Shown one piece after another: positions 1-6,904 of a DNA stretch of 9,378 nucleotides (position 1 is the first letter of the stretch; each line of letters starts with the position of its first letter). Origin of the DNA: an uncultured Syntrophobacteraceae bacterium (lineage in GTDB: Bacteria > Desulfobacterota > Syntrophobacteria > Syntrophobacterales > Syntrophobacteraceae). Position numbers and translations under genes: made by a program. The stretch covers positions 1-9,378 of the forward strand of contig CALBZH010000434.1 in the NCBI GenBank assembly GCA_937889795.1. Direction: 5' to 3'. The notes below the pieces were generated by a model that ran no database searches, was not told the origin of the DNA, and worked only from the letters and a program-made list of their open reading frames with translations.

Positions 1-2
1 TC

Positions 3-1085
3 CCCGACCTGTGCTACCCCGAAGGCCATTACGGATGGCTCAACCCGCACGCTCCGGTCATGAAATTCAGCGGGCTACGGACGCCCATGATCGAGCCGCT
101 CACGGGGAAGACCGAGGATGGCCGCTCCTTTTCCACCGAAACGTTTTTGATCGACCTTGCCAGACAGCTGCAGCTCCCCGGTTTCGGAGAAGGGGCCGTC
201 AAGGGGGCGAACGACACCGTGCTCGCCATTCATCGCGAGGAGGATTTCTACCTGCGGGCCTTTGCGAACATCGTCAAGAACGCCAAGGTCCCCGAAGCGA
301 GCGCCGAGGAGATCGCATGGTGCCAACGGAATCTGCCGGTCGCCAAGCACCGGGACATTCTTCCCGCCGACCAATGGAGCCGTCTTTGTTACGCCCTGGC
401 GCGCGGGGGCATTTTCAGGCCCTACGAGGATTGCTTCGATGGCGAGATGTTCAAATACGGGCTGAAGCGGGCGGCCATCTACAACGAGCAGCTCGCCTCG
501 ATGAAGAATTCCCTGACTGGAAAGCCGTTTCCCGGAACCCCGGTCTACCTGGGCGCCCTCGACTCGGCAGGGAAGCTCATCGAGCAGGAGGATCAGGAAT
601 ACCCCTTCACCCTCGTCAGCTACAAGACGAGCCTTCACACCCAGTCCCGCTCCAGCTGGCACGCCTACACCCTGGAGCTCTTCCCCGAAAACCACATCCT
701 CATGCACGTGGACGACGCCATGCGGTTGCGCTTAAAGCCGTTGGATGCCGTGCGGCTCGTGTCGCGGCACAACCCGGCTGGCGTGGTGGGCAAGCTTCAG
801 GTGAGCCGAGCCGTGAAGCCGGGCTGCCTGGCCGTTTCCTTCCATTACGGTCACACGCAGTTCGGGGCATCGGCGGTTGAGGGAAGCAACCTCGAAAAGG
901 CCTTCCTCGGAGCCGAAACGATCGTGAAACAGGGAAAGCTCACGGCTGAGCCGCGCTACGGGACCGGCGTCAATCCCAACGGGCTCGGCCGCCTCGACCC
1001 CGCCCTGAACAACACGCCGCTCGTGGACCTGGCTGCCGGCATCCCGGACTTCAGCAACACCCGTGTCAAAGTGTTGAAACCTTGA
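3..1085 (+). CDS. Molybdopterin oxidoreductase, TtrA-like, C-terminal part (5' end outside window)
   Basis: The reading frame is open from the left edge to the TGA at 1083-1085, giving the last 360 residues. The ATG at 60 is internal, because the frame continues upstream without a stop, so the true start lies outside the window. Family members run to about 1000 residues, so roughly the last third is seen. Fragment residues ~215-330 fit the molybdopterin dinucleotide-binding beta-barrel at the C-terminus of DMSO-reductase-family enzymes: HVDDAMRLRLKPLDAVRLVS followed by a VKPGCLAVSF strand. The end, with VNPNGLGRLDPALNNTPLVD and then IPDFSNTRVKV, resembles TtrA, the tetrathionate reductase catalytic subunit. 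The family reduces oxidised sulfur species or other oxyanions using Mo-bisPGD, usually exported by Tat with an FeS subunit and a membrane anchor. The signal peptide, FeS motif and partner genes would be upstream and cannot be checked, so the substrate is unknown. It appears to be the last gene of its operon. Confidence 0.8.
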   Translation, partial: PDLCYPEGHYGWLNPHAPVMKFSGLRTPMIEPLTGKTEDGRSFSTETFLIDLARQLQLPGFGEGAVKGANDTVLAIHREEDFYLRAFANIVKNAKVPEASAEEIAWCQRNLPVAKHRDILPADQWSRLCYALARGGIFRPYEDCFDGEMFKYGLKRAAIYNEQLASMKNSLTGKPFPGTPVYLGALDSAGKLIEQEDQEYPFTLVSYKTSLHTQSRSSWHAYTLELFPENHILMHVDDAMRLRLKPLDAVRLVSRHNPAGVVGKLQVSRAVKPGCLAVSFHYGHTQFGASAVEGSNLEKAFLGAETIVKQGKLTAEPRYGTGVNPNGLGRLDPALNNTPLVDLAAGIPDFSNTRVKVLKP

Positions 1086-1087
1086 TC

Positions 1088-1118
1088 GTGATTGGGCGCA
1101 TGCCGTGCGCCCAATCAC
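1088..1118 (+). terminator. Perfect 13-bp hairpin just after the oxidoreductase stop codon
   Basis: GTGATTGGGCGCA (1088-1100) pairs perfectly with TGCGCCCAATCAC (1106-1118) across a 5-base TGCCG loop. It begins 3 bases after the stop codon of the molybdopterin oxidoreductase. That position suits a transcription terminator or a 3'-end-stabilising hairpin. The bases that follow (acgaaaaatcc) are A-rich rather than a T-run, so it is not a textbook intrinsic terminator on the + strand. The - strand has no T-run after the stem either. The hairpin is seen directly; termination is inferred. Confidence 0.55.
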
Positions 1119-1277
1119 ACGAAAAATCCTCCCACCGATCTTGCCCTCACCCCACCTCCCGGCTCATCGCCACAGGGCACGGGGAGCCATCCCCAAAACG
1201 TCCTTTCCGCCAGATGGATCCGGGACTCAGCCACCGGAAGCGGGACACCTCCTCCTTGTCCACGGATCGGCCAACCC

Positions 1278-1293
1278 GGGAATGGATTTTGCT
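1278..1293 (+). promoter_or_regulatory. Weak candidate sigma-54 (-24/-12) promoter
   Basis: A GG pair at 1279-1280 is followed after exactly ten bases by GC at 1291-1292, inside TTTTGCTT. This matches the -12 element (TTGCT) well and the -24 element (TGGCAC) only at GG and one A. Transcription would start near 1303, about 110 bases before the kinase start. Sigma-54 promoters are common in Desulfobacterota, but a single partial match of this quality can occur by chance. Confidence 0.2.
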
Positions 1294-1400
1294 TCCCATT
1301 GCCTGAGACCTGAAAGCGTGCTGCACCCTGTTGGAGGCTGCTTCAGCGATTCGTTGACGGATGACACAAAGCAAGCCATTTCCTGTCGTGCCTAATCCCC

Positions 1401-1407
1401 AGAAGGA
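1401..1407 (+). promoter_or_regulatory. Ribosome binding site deciding the sensor kinase start
   Basis: AGAAGGA lies 8 bases before the ATG at 1416 and supports that start. A TTG at 1413 directly precedes the ATG in frame and could in principle be used, but at a shorter spacing and as a rarer start codon. The next in-frame ATG candidates, at 1554 and 1563, have no comparable site upstream. Confidence 0.6.
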
Positions 1408-1415
1408 CCTATTTG

Positions 1416-4211
1416 ATGAAGGAGGCTCGCCAAGGTTTTGACGCTGTGAAGAGCCAGGGGGAGTCCTGTCCCGAAGCCAGCGGATCGAGCAGCGTCCATT
1501 CCTGCTCCACTGGATCCGGCGCCAACCTTGTCAGCACAAGACCGAAGCGCAGCATGGGCATCATGCTCAAGCTCATCCTCATCTTCATGGCGATCAAGGT
1601 TGTTCCCCTGATCCTTCTGTGCTGGCTCTCCTGGCACGTGGTGGCTTCGCTCGGGAGCTGGATCGAAACCCATTCCCAGGGCATCATTGGCGAATCCCGG
1701 ACCCTGGTTCAGGATGTGGGACGAAAGGCCACGCAGGATTCCATTCGAGCCCTGGACGACAAATCACGGGAGGCCATCGAACGATTGACGACGGATACGG
1801 CTCGGCAGGTGGCCGAGTTTTTGAAGCAGCGAGATCAGCAGATCCTCCTGGCCGCTCAGATCCCCCCCGACGAGGCGCACTACCGCCGTTTCCTGGAGCC
1901 TCTCAAACGCACCGTCCTCGATCATGGAGCCTATGTGCTGACCAGGGAAGGTTGGGAGCCCGAAAGGCCCTCCGCCCCCCCTTCTGAGTCGGTGATGACC
2001 GAAGTCGAGGACAACCGCAAGGACTGGAGCTACCGGCCTTCGGATCGCCTCGGCACTCCGGTCCAAACCCCGCTGTACGCTGAAATGACGTTCATCGATC
2101 TTCAGGGAAACGAGACCATCAAGGTGACGACCGTTCCCTGGATGACCCAGGAGCTGCGGCATGTCCTTTCGAAGGAGAACACCTTCTGCAAGGCCGAAGA
2201 TTATGGCTCACGGCTCGCTGCGCTGAAGCCGGGCGAAGTGGAAGTTTCCGAGGTGGTCGGGGCCTACGTTCCTTCTCGAATCATCGGCCCGTACACCCCC
2301 GCCCGGGCTGAGGCTGCGGGGGTTCCTTTCGAGCCGGAGCTTGCGGCCTATGCGGGAAAAGAAAACCCGGTGGGAAGACGCTTCCAGGGAATCGTTCGCT
2401 GGGTGACGCCGGTCATGGAAGGCGGAGCGGTCATCGGCTACGTGAGCCTTGCTCTCAACCACGAGCACTTGAATGAGCTGACCCGCACCATCGTTCCCAC
2501 GGATGCCCGCTACACGGACATCAACGACGCATCGTCGGGAAATTACGCGTTCATCTGGGATTACAAGGGACGCAGCATCTGCCACCCGAGGCATCACAGC
2601 ATCTGGGGCTACGATCCCAAAACCGGTGAACCGGCCATCCCGTGGATGGATTCCGAAGTCTATGAACGGTACAAGGCAAGCGGATTGAAGCTGAGCGACT
2701 TCCTGGAGCAGGCTTCCTCCTTTGAATCCCCGTCGCTCAAGCGAAAGCCCGCCACGGAATTGACGCGGGCTGGGATGGTGGGTCTGGATGGACGCTTTCT
2801 CAATTTTGCGCCGCAATGCAAAGGCTGGCACGAGCTCACCAGCCGGGGAGGCTCGGGCTCGTTTCTCATCTTCTGGAGTGGCCTTTGGAAGCTCACGACG
2901 GCGGCCTCGATCCCCTATCACACCGGCCGCTACGCGGGCTCTCCTCGGGGGTTTGGGTACGTCACCATCGGGGCCAACGTGGACGAGTTCCACGCCCCCG
3001 CCATGGAAACCGCCAAACACCTCGATTCCATCATCGGGACCTACCTGGCAACGGCTGAGCAGAAAAACCAGGAGACCAAGACCCAGGTTGCGGCATCCTT
3101 GTCCCATGCGGCCAAATCGCTCGGCCTCTCGACGCTGGTCATGGTGGTGGTGGTGATCCTGATCGCCGTCTGGATGGCTGCCGTCCTGACGCGCCGGATC
3201 ACAGCCATGATCGCTGGCATTCAAATCTTCAAGCGAGGAGACATGGATCACCGGCTCTCGGTCATTTCCAACGACGAAATGGGGGATCTGGCACGCTCGT
3301 TCAATGAAATGGCGGATGAGCTGCAAAGCTCCATCCGGAACCTGGTGGAAAGCCAACTGCGAGAGAAAACCAGAGAAAAAGATGCGCTCATCGCCTACAA
3401 CGCCGGGCTTTTCGAATCGGCCAGCTCCTACTTTCACAACATCGGAAACGCGGTGGCCGGGATCGAAGGCAGGCTCACCAGTATCCGGCGAGCCCTGGAA
3501 TCGACGGCCCAGTATCCCGAAGCGTTTTGCCTCATTCGCGAGGCACATGCCAAAGCCCTCCACAAGGAGGGCACAACGGACCAGACGGAGTCATTGCTGT
3601 CAAGGCTGGAAGACATTCTGATGCGTCGGATGCTGCCACGCGTCAAGCAGGACGTGGAAGCCATCGCAAAATCCCAGCAGCACATGATCCAGACCATCAA
3701 GTTCCAGCAGGACACCTTCAACCAGTCCAAGCACAAAGGCCTTCGATTCATCCAGTCCGTCAATGTGACCGAGCTGATCCAGGGAATGGTCGAGGACTTC
3801 CAGCCGACGCTTCAGAAATATGCGGTTACGGTTCAACTCGATTTGGAGCCCGAAGTCCTTGTGCGGAACCAGAAGAATCCGCTGCTGCACGGCCTGACCA
3901 ACCTGCTCAACAACGCCATGGATGCCGTCAATGCCTCCCCCAGCGTGACCAAGGAGATCCGACTGACGCTCCGCCGCCTGAATGGTGACGTGAAGCGGGC
4001 TCGCATCCAGGTGCAAGACAACGGTGTCGGCATCAGGGATGAAGATCGTCCGTTCCTGTTCCAGTCAGGGTTCACGACGAAACCTGAGGGGCATGGACTG
4101 GGACTGCATTCGTTCATGAATTTCCTTAACGAGAACAACGGCTCCATCGAGGTCCGCAGCGCGGGCCCCAATCAGGGCACGGAATTTACCGTCGAGGTGG
4201 GAGATGAGTGA
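1416..4211 (+). CDS. Membrane sensor histidine kinase with large periplasmic Cache-like sensor and HAMP
   Basis: This 931-residue kinase probably senses a periplasmic signal and phosphorylates a receiver. A ~46-residue polar leader precedes TM1 (~50-75). A periplasmic region of about 490 residues follows, then TM2 (~571-592) and HAMP (~593-645). The periplasmic part looks like two or more PAS/Cache-type folds: repeat-like strands include YAEMTFIDLQGNETIKV, WVTPVMEGGAVIGYVSLAL (~329-347), YAFIWDYKGRSICHPR (~377-392) and FGYVTIGANVDEF (~513-525). It holds three cysteines (C258, C389, C468). The kinase core is complete: a probable phosphoacceptor H674 in YFHNIGNAV, N-box NLLNNAMDAV (N829, N833), G1 box DNGVGI (868-873), FTTK and a G2 box GHGLGLHS (892-899). 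The dimerisation segment is not the common HE[IL]RTP type but the HNxGN variant found in some proteobacterial kinases. The gene overlaps the hybrid kinase downstream by 8 bp, which strongly suggests a partnership. The ligand is unknown. Confidence 0.9.
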   Translation: MKEARQGFDAVKSQGESCPEASGSSSVHSCSTGSGANLVSTRPKRSMGIMLKLILIFMAIKVVPLILLCWLSWHVVASLGSWIETHSQGIIGESRTLVQDVGRKATQDSIRALDDKSREAIERLTTDTARQVAEFLKQRDQQILLAAQIPPDEAHYRRFLEPLKRTVLDHGAYVLTREGWEPERPSAPPSESVMTEVEDNRKDWSYRPSDRLGTPVQTPLYAEMTFIDLQGNETIKVTTVPWMTQELRHVLSKENTFCKAEDYGSRLAALKPGEVEVSEVVGAYVPSRIIGPYTPARAEAAGVPFEPELAAYAGKENPVGRRFQGIVRWVTPVMEGGAVIGYVSLALNHEHLNELTRTIVPTDARYTDINDASSGNYAFIWDYKGRSICHPRHHSIWGYDPKTGEPAIPWMDSEVYERYKASGLKLSDFLEQASSFESPSLKRKPATELTRAGMVGLDGRFLNFAPQCKGWHELTSRGGSGSFLIFWSGLWKLTTAASIPYHTGRYAGSPRGFGYVTIGANVDEFHAPAMETAKHLDSIIGTYLATAEQKNQETKTQVAASLSHAAKSLGLSTLVMVVVVILIAVWMAAVLTRRITAMIAGIQIFKRGDMDHRLSVISNDEMGDLARSFNEMADELQSSIRNLVESQLREKTREKDALIAYNAGLFESASSYFHNIGNAVAGIEGRLTSIRRALESTAQYPEAFCLIREAHAKALHKEGTTDQTESLLSRLEDILMRRMLPRVKQDVEAIAKSQQHMIQTIKFQQDTFNQSKHKGLRFIQSVNVTELIQGMVEDFQPTLQKYAVTVQLDLEPEVLVRNQKNPLLHGLTNLLNNAMDAVNASPSVTKEIRLTLRRLNGDVKRARIQVQDNGVGIRDEDRPFLFQSGFTTKPEGHGLGLHSFMNFLNENNGSIEVRSAGPNQGTEFTVEVGDE
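4194..4197 (+). promoter_or_regulatory. Ribosome binding site inside the end of the sensor kinase gene
   Basis: GAGG, within a purine-rich stretch, lies 6 bases before the ATG at 4204, still inside the upstream coding sequence. Together with the 8-bp overlap (ATGAGTGA contains the hybrid kinase start and the sensor kinase stop), it indicates translational coupling and probably matched amounts of the two kinases. Confidence 0.5.
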
Positions 4212-6336
4212 CAGACGCATCGTCATCGCCGACGATGATCCCAATTTATTGGAATACTTCCACAATATTTTCGAGAGGGACAGCAGCCTGGATTTCTTCG
4301 ACGGGGAGGAGTCTTCCGATTCGTTCCAGGTGACCACGTTCTCGGACGGTGCGCCCCTGGTGGACTTTTTCAAGGCGGAGCATGCGGAAGGTCGACGGAT
4401 CCCCATTTGTCTGCTCGACATGCGCATGCCCACCATGGACGGTCTGACCGCGGCGGAGGCCGTACGCTCGATCGACCCCGAGGTTTTCATCGTCATCCTC
4501 ACCGCTTACGCCGACGTGAGCGCGGCCGAGATTCGAAGCCGTCTCAAAGAGGACATCTACTACGTCAAGAAGCCCTTTTACGAGGACGAGCTCTATTCGC
4601 TGGTCACATCCCTTTTCACGAGCTGGACGACGCGACAGGCATTGCGGGAAAGTGAGCGTCACTACCGGGAGCTGGTGCAGGCACTCAACGAGGGAATCGT
4701 CGGTATCGACAGTGAAGCAGCGGTCAATTTCGTCAACGAGAGGGCGTGCGAGATGCTCGGATACACCGAGGATGTGCTCCTGGGACGGCCCCTGCGATCC
4801 CTCATCGCCGCTCCCTTTCTTGACATGCTCGAAGACACGCTGAGACTGAGAAGAGAAGGGAGACGATTCCAGTACGAAACGGCACTCGTCCGCAAGGATG
4901 GCAGGGCCGTCTCGGTCCTCGCATCCATCGCCCCCAAATTCAGCAAGTCCGGAGTCTACCAGGGCTCCCTGGCTGTTGTGACGGACCTTACGACAAGGAT
5001 CCAGATGGAGCGTGACCTCCTCAAAGCGAAGGAAGGGGCCGAGGCTGCCAACCGGGCCAAGTCGCAGTTTCTGGCGAACATGAGTCACGAGATCCGCACG
5101 CCGATGAATGGGGTCCTGGGAATGACCCAGCTTCTCCTGGCCTCGGAGCTGGATCCAGACCAGCGTCACATGGCGGAAAGCGTCATGACATCCGGACGCG
5201 CGCTGCTCACAATCATCAACGATATTCTGGACTTCTCGAAGATCGAAGCGGGAAAGCTGGAGCTCGAATCCATTGATTTCAATCTTGAAGCGCTGCTCGA
5301 CGATGTGAAGAGCCTATTCGCGCACGAAGCCGCTGAAAAGGGCTTGGATCTCATTTTCACGCGGGAAAACGGCGGGCCTCGCTTGTTGCGCGGGGATCCC
5401 GGCCGACTGCGGCAGATCCTGCTCAACGTCGTCGGCAATGCGGTGAAATTCACCGAACGTGGAAGCGTCCAGGTCATCACGGCTCTTCGACGAGCCTCTT
5501 CAGACCACTGTGAAGTGATCTTCGAGGTCCGTGATACCGGTGTTGGAATCCCCTTCGAGGCCCAGAGCCAGATGTTCGATTCCTTTTCGCAGGCGGACGA
5601 GTCTACCACGCGCAAATACGGCGGCACAGGCCTGGGCCTTGCCATCTCCAGGCAGCTCTGCGACCTCATGCACGGCCGCATCTATTTCACGAGCATTCCA
5701 GGAGAGGGGACCACCTTTCATTTCACGGCGATGCTCGAAGAGACAGCATCCGGAAGCGCGAAGGTGCTCATTCCCACCACATTCGCGCCCTCTTCGGACT
5801 CACTCGTTGGAGCTGTTCAACCCACCGCCACGGCTCCCGCCACCATGGCCGGGACTGCCCCCCCTATGCAAGCCCGCGTCCTCGTGGCGGAAGACGCCCC
5901 CGTCAACAGGGAAATCCTCAAGTACTTCCTCGAAAACCTCGGCATCCAGGTCGATCTCGTGCAGGATGGTCGGGAAGCCGTCGACGCCGTCTCGAAGGTC
6001 GCTTACGATCTCGTCATCATGGACTGTCAGATGCCCGAAATGGACGGCTACGAAGCCACCCGAATCATCCGGGAGCGGGAGCGGAAGGGCACATCACCTT
6101 CATCCTCCTCAAGCCCCCGAAGCATTGACTCGGACACGTCGTCAGACGAGCGCCCAGGGGTTCCGATCATCGCTCTTACGGCACACGTCCTGGAAGGTGA
6201 CCGGGGAAAATGCTTGGAGGCCGGCATGAATGATTATGTGCCGAAGCCGATCGGCCTGCAGGACATCACCGCCGTCTTGGAACGATGGCTGCCCTCGTCC
6301 CTTTTTCCTCGACCCGTGCAGAGCACCAGCGGTTGA
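4204..6336 (+). CDS. Cytoplasmic hybrid histidine kinase, REC-PAS-HisKA-HATPase-REC
   Basis: This 710-residue protein has no membrane segment. The N-terminal receiver (~5-135) has acidic residues D10/D11, phosphoacceptor D72 in LLDMRMPTMDG, T100 and the KKP lysine (K122 or K123). A PAS domain (~148-270) follows. The HisKA segment has H295 in FLANMSHEIRTP, and the HATPase shows N412 in the N-box, DTGVGI (444-449) and YGGTGLGLA (472-480). A Pro/Thr/Ala-rich linker (~515-555) leads to a second receiver (~556-700) with D564, D607 in MDCQMPEMDGYEA, T659 and K681. The core is a typical orthodox hybrid kinase. The upstream kinase probably feeds the first receiver, and the final phosphoryl group goes from the C-terminal receiver to an Hpt protein encoded elsewhere. 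No DNA-binding, cyclase or Hpt domain is present. Both receivers carry extra residues: about 10-15 in the first between the acidic cluster and D72, and a serine-rich loop in the second (~629-650). Confidence 0.93.
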   Translation: MSDRRIVIADDDPNLLEYFHNIFERDSSLDFFDGEESSDSFQVTTFSDGAPLVDFFKAEHAEGRRIPICLLDMRMPTMDGLTAAEAVRSIDPEVFIVILTAYADVSAAEIRSRLKEDIYYVKKPFYEDELYSLVTSLFTSWTTRQALRESERHYRELVQALNEGIVGIDSEAAVNFVNERACEMLGYTEDVLLGRPLRSLIAAPFLDMLEDTLRLRREGRRFQYETALVRKDGRAVSVLASIAPKFSKSGVYQGSLAVVTDLTTRIQMERDLLKAKEGAEAANRAKSQFLANMSHEIRTPMNGVLGMTQLLLASELDPDQRHMAESVMTSGRALLTIINDILDFSKIEAGKLELESIDFNLEALLDDVKSLFAHEAAEKGLDLIFTRENGGPRLLRGDPGRLRQILLNVVGNAVKFTERGSVQVITALRRASSDHCEVIFEVRDTGVGIPFEAQSQMFDSFSQADESTTRKYGGTGLGLAISRQLCDLMHGRIYFTSIPGEGTTFHFTAMLEETASGSAKVLIPTTFAPSSDSLVGAVQPTATAPATMAGTAPPMQARVLVAEDAPVNREILKYFLENLGIQVDLVQDGREAVDAVSKVAYDLVIMDCQMPEMDGYEATRIIRERERKGTSPSSSSSPRSIDSDTSSDERPGVPIIALTAHVLEGDRGKCLEAGMNDYVPKPIGLQDITAVLERWLPSSLFPRPVQSTSG

Positions 6337-6405
6337 AACGTTCGGGCAGCTGCCGGCAAACGAAGATCCCATCGACCGTCATGGAGAGCTCCATCACCCG
6401 AAAGG

Positions 6406-6496
6406 GCGCAATCCCGATTAAGGACCCGGACGCCGTCACCCCGCTTCTCATCGCCCCCCGTGTCACCGTCAGCGGGGAATGATCGGGATTAGGCGC
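6406..6496. repeat. Nested inverted repeats after the hybrid kinase gene
   Basis: AATCCCGAT (6410-6418) is a perfect inverted match to ATCGGGATT (6482-6490). Flanking GCGC (6406-6409) can pair with GCGC (6493-6496) past a two-base bulge. Inside this, CCCCGCT (6439-6445) pairs with AGCGGGG (6471-6477). The element starts about 70 bases after the kinase stop and could end the kinase transcript, although no T-run follows. It could also be a small remnant repeat. The pairing is seen directly; the role is not known. Confidence 0.4.
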
Positions 6497-6623
6497 AGGC
6501 AAGCCCCACCTTCCATCCAAACTTCCTATTCGACTAACGGAATCGAGAACGATAGCTTAGCCACTTGTCATTAATAGACAGCTTGAGCGTTCCCTTCATC
6601 CAGAGGTCATTCCGTGTATCGAT

Positions 6624-6694
6624 CCTTCGGCTTCACTTGAGCGCGTTTGTCTGATTCTGCCCGTGTGGCGGTAGGGACAGAGCCCGGCCGAAGG
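6624..6694. repeat. Spaced inverted repeat with a second inner pairing
   Basis: CCTTCGGC (6624-6631) is a perfect inverted match to GCCGAAGG (6687-6694) with 55 bases between. Within the interval, CTGCCC can pair with GGGACAG with one A bulged out. The whole could fold as an RNA of about 70 bases. An 8-bp match in GC-rich sequence may be chance. Confidence 0.25.
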
Positions 6695-6778
6695 TTCACC
6701 ATCGCTCCATGATCCTTTCCCAATCACTGACCTGATTCATTCTGCCGGCTCCCATTTGCTCGAACCGCGCATGGCATG

Positions 6779-6902
6779 GCTCACGCCGGAAAACGGCTGA
6801 GCGTCCGCGCGGATTCGCTTTCCGCACCGTCGTCCTGCTCATCGGGCGACGGATGGACGCTTCGGATTCATCCGGCCGGGTGTGATCCTCTTCTTCCAAG
6901 AG
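6779..6902 (+). promoter_or_regulatory. Candidate structured 5' leader of the hdrA-like gene
   Basis: Several hairpins follow one another directly before the gene. GCTCA-C-GCCG (6779-6788) pairs with CGGCTGAGC (6794-6802) around a GAAAA loop with one bulged C. GCGGA pairs with TCCGC (6809-6825). CCGTCGTCC (6827-6835) pairs with GGGCGACGG (6844-6852), with one G-U pair. CGGATGGA (6850-6857) pairs with TTCATCCG (6867-6874), also with one G-U pair. CTCTT pairs with AAGAG (6888-6902) just before the ribosome binding site. The third and fourth share bases 6850-6852 and would compete. I do not recognise a known riboswitch. The transcription start is unknown, so this being a leader is inference. Confidence 0.3.
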
Positions 6903-6904
6903 CT

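Larger units (their letters stand above)
1086..1412. other. Intergenic region between oxidoreductase and sensor kinase
   Basis: This 327-bp gap holds the hairpin at 1088-1118 at its left end and the kinase ribosome binding site at its right end. Several short open frames cross it, but they are proline/serine-rich, overlap one another and lack good ribosome binding sites, so I do not call them genes. The gap and hairpin suggest that the kinase pair has its own promoter. The only candidates I see are a weak sigma-54-like site near 1278-1293 and a TTGACG at 1354-1359 that has no convincing -10 partner. Confidence 0.6.

Noticed and set aside
60..62. ATG at 60 as the start of the first gene
   Set aside because: The frame stays open upstream to the window edge, and the residues before it fit the family, so the gene is 5'-truncated by the window.
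11..880. A 289-codon + strand open frame overlapping the oxidoreductase
   Set aside because: It is Arg/Gly/His-rich with no family features and lies in another frame of a recognisable molybdopterin enzyme. It is a shadow of GC-rich coding DNA.
1082..1395. Short Pro/Ser-rich open frames in the first gap
   Set aside because: There are three overlapping frames of similar length, and one begins inside the hairpin region. None looks like protein.
2208..3563. A 451-codon open frame on the minus strand
   Set aside because: It is antisense to the well-supported sensor kinase, and its composition (including a His run from the Val codons of TM2) is that of a shadow frame.
4246..5169. A 307-codon open frame on the minus strand
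   Set aside because: It is antisense to the receiver and PAS domains of the hybrid kinase, with no recognisable domain.
6266..6520. Small genes in the gap on either strand (65 and 84 codons)
   Set aside because: They overlap each other and the kinase end, cross the inverted repeat, and have no domain or good ribosome binding site.
6564..6582. TTGTC-ATTAATA-GACAG as an operator
   Set aside because: Only four bases pair on each side, and no promoter elements could be fitted around it.
6747..6790. Sigma-54-like matches in the second gap
   Set aside because: One has 9 rather than 10 bases between GG and GC. The other, near 6774-6787, has correct spacing but no TTGC element.
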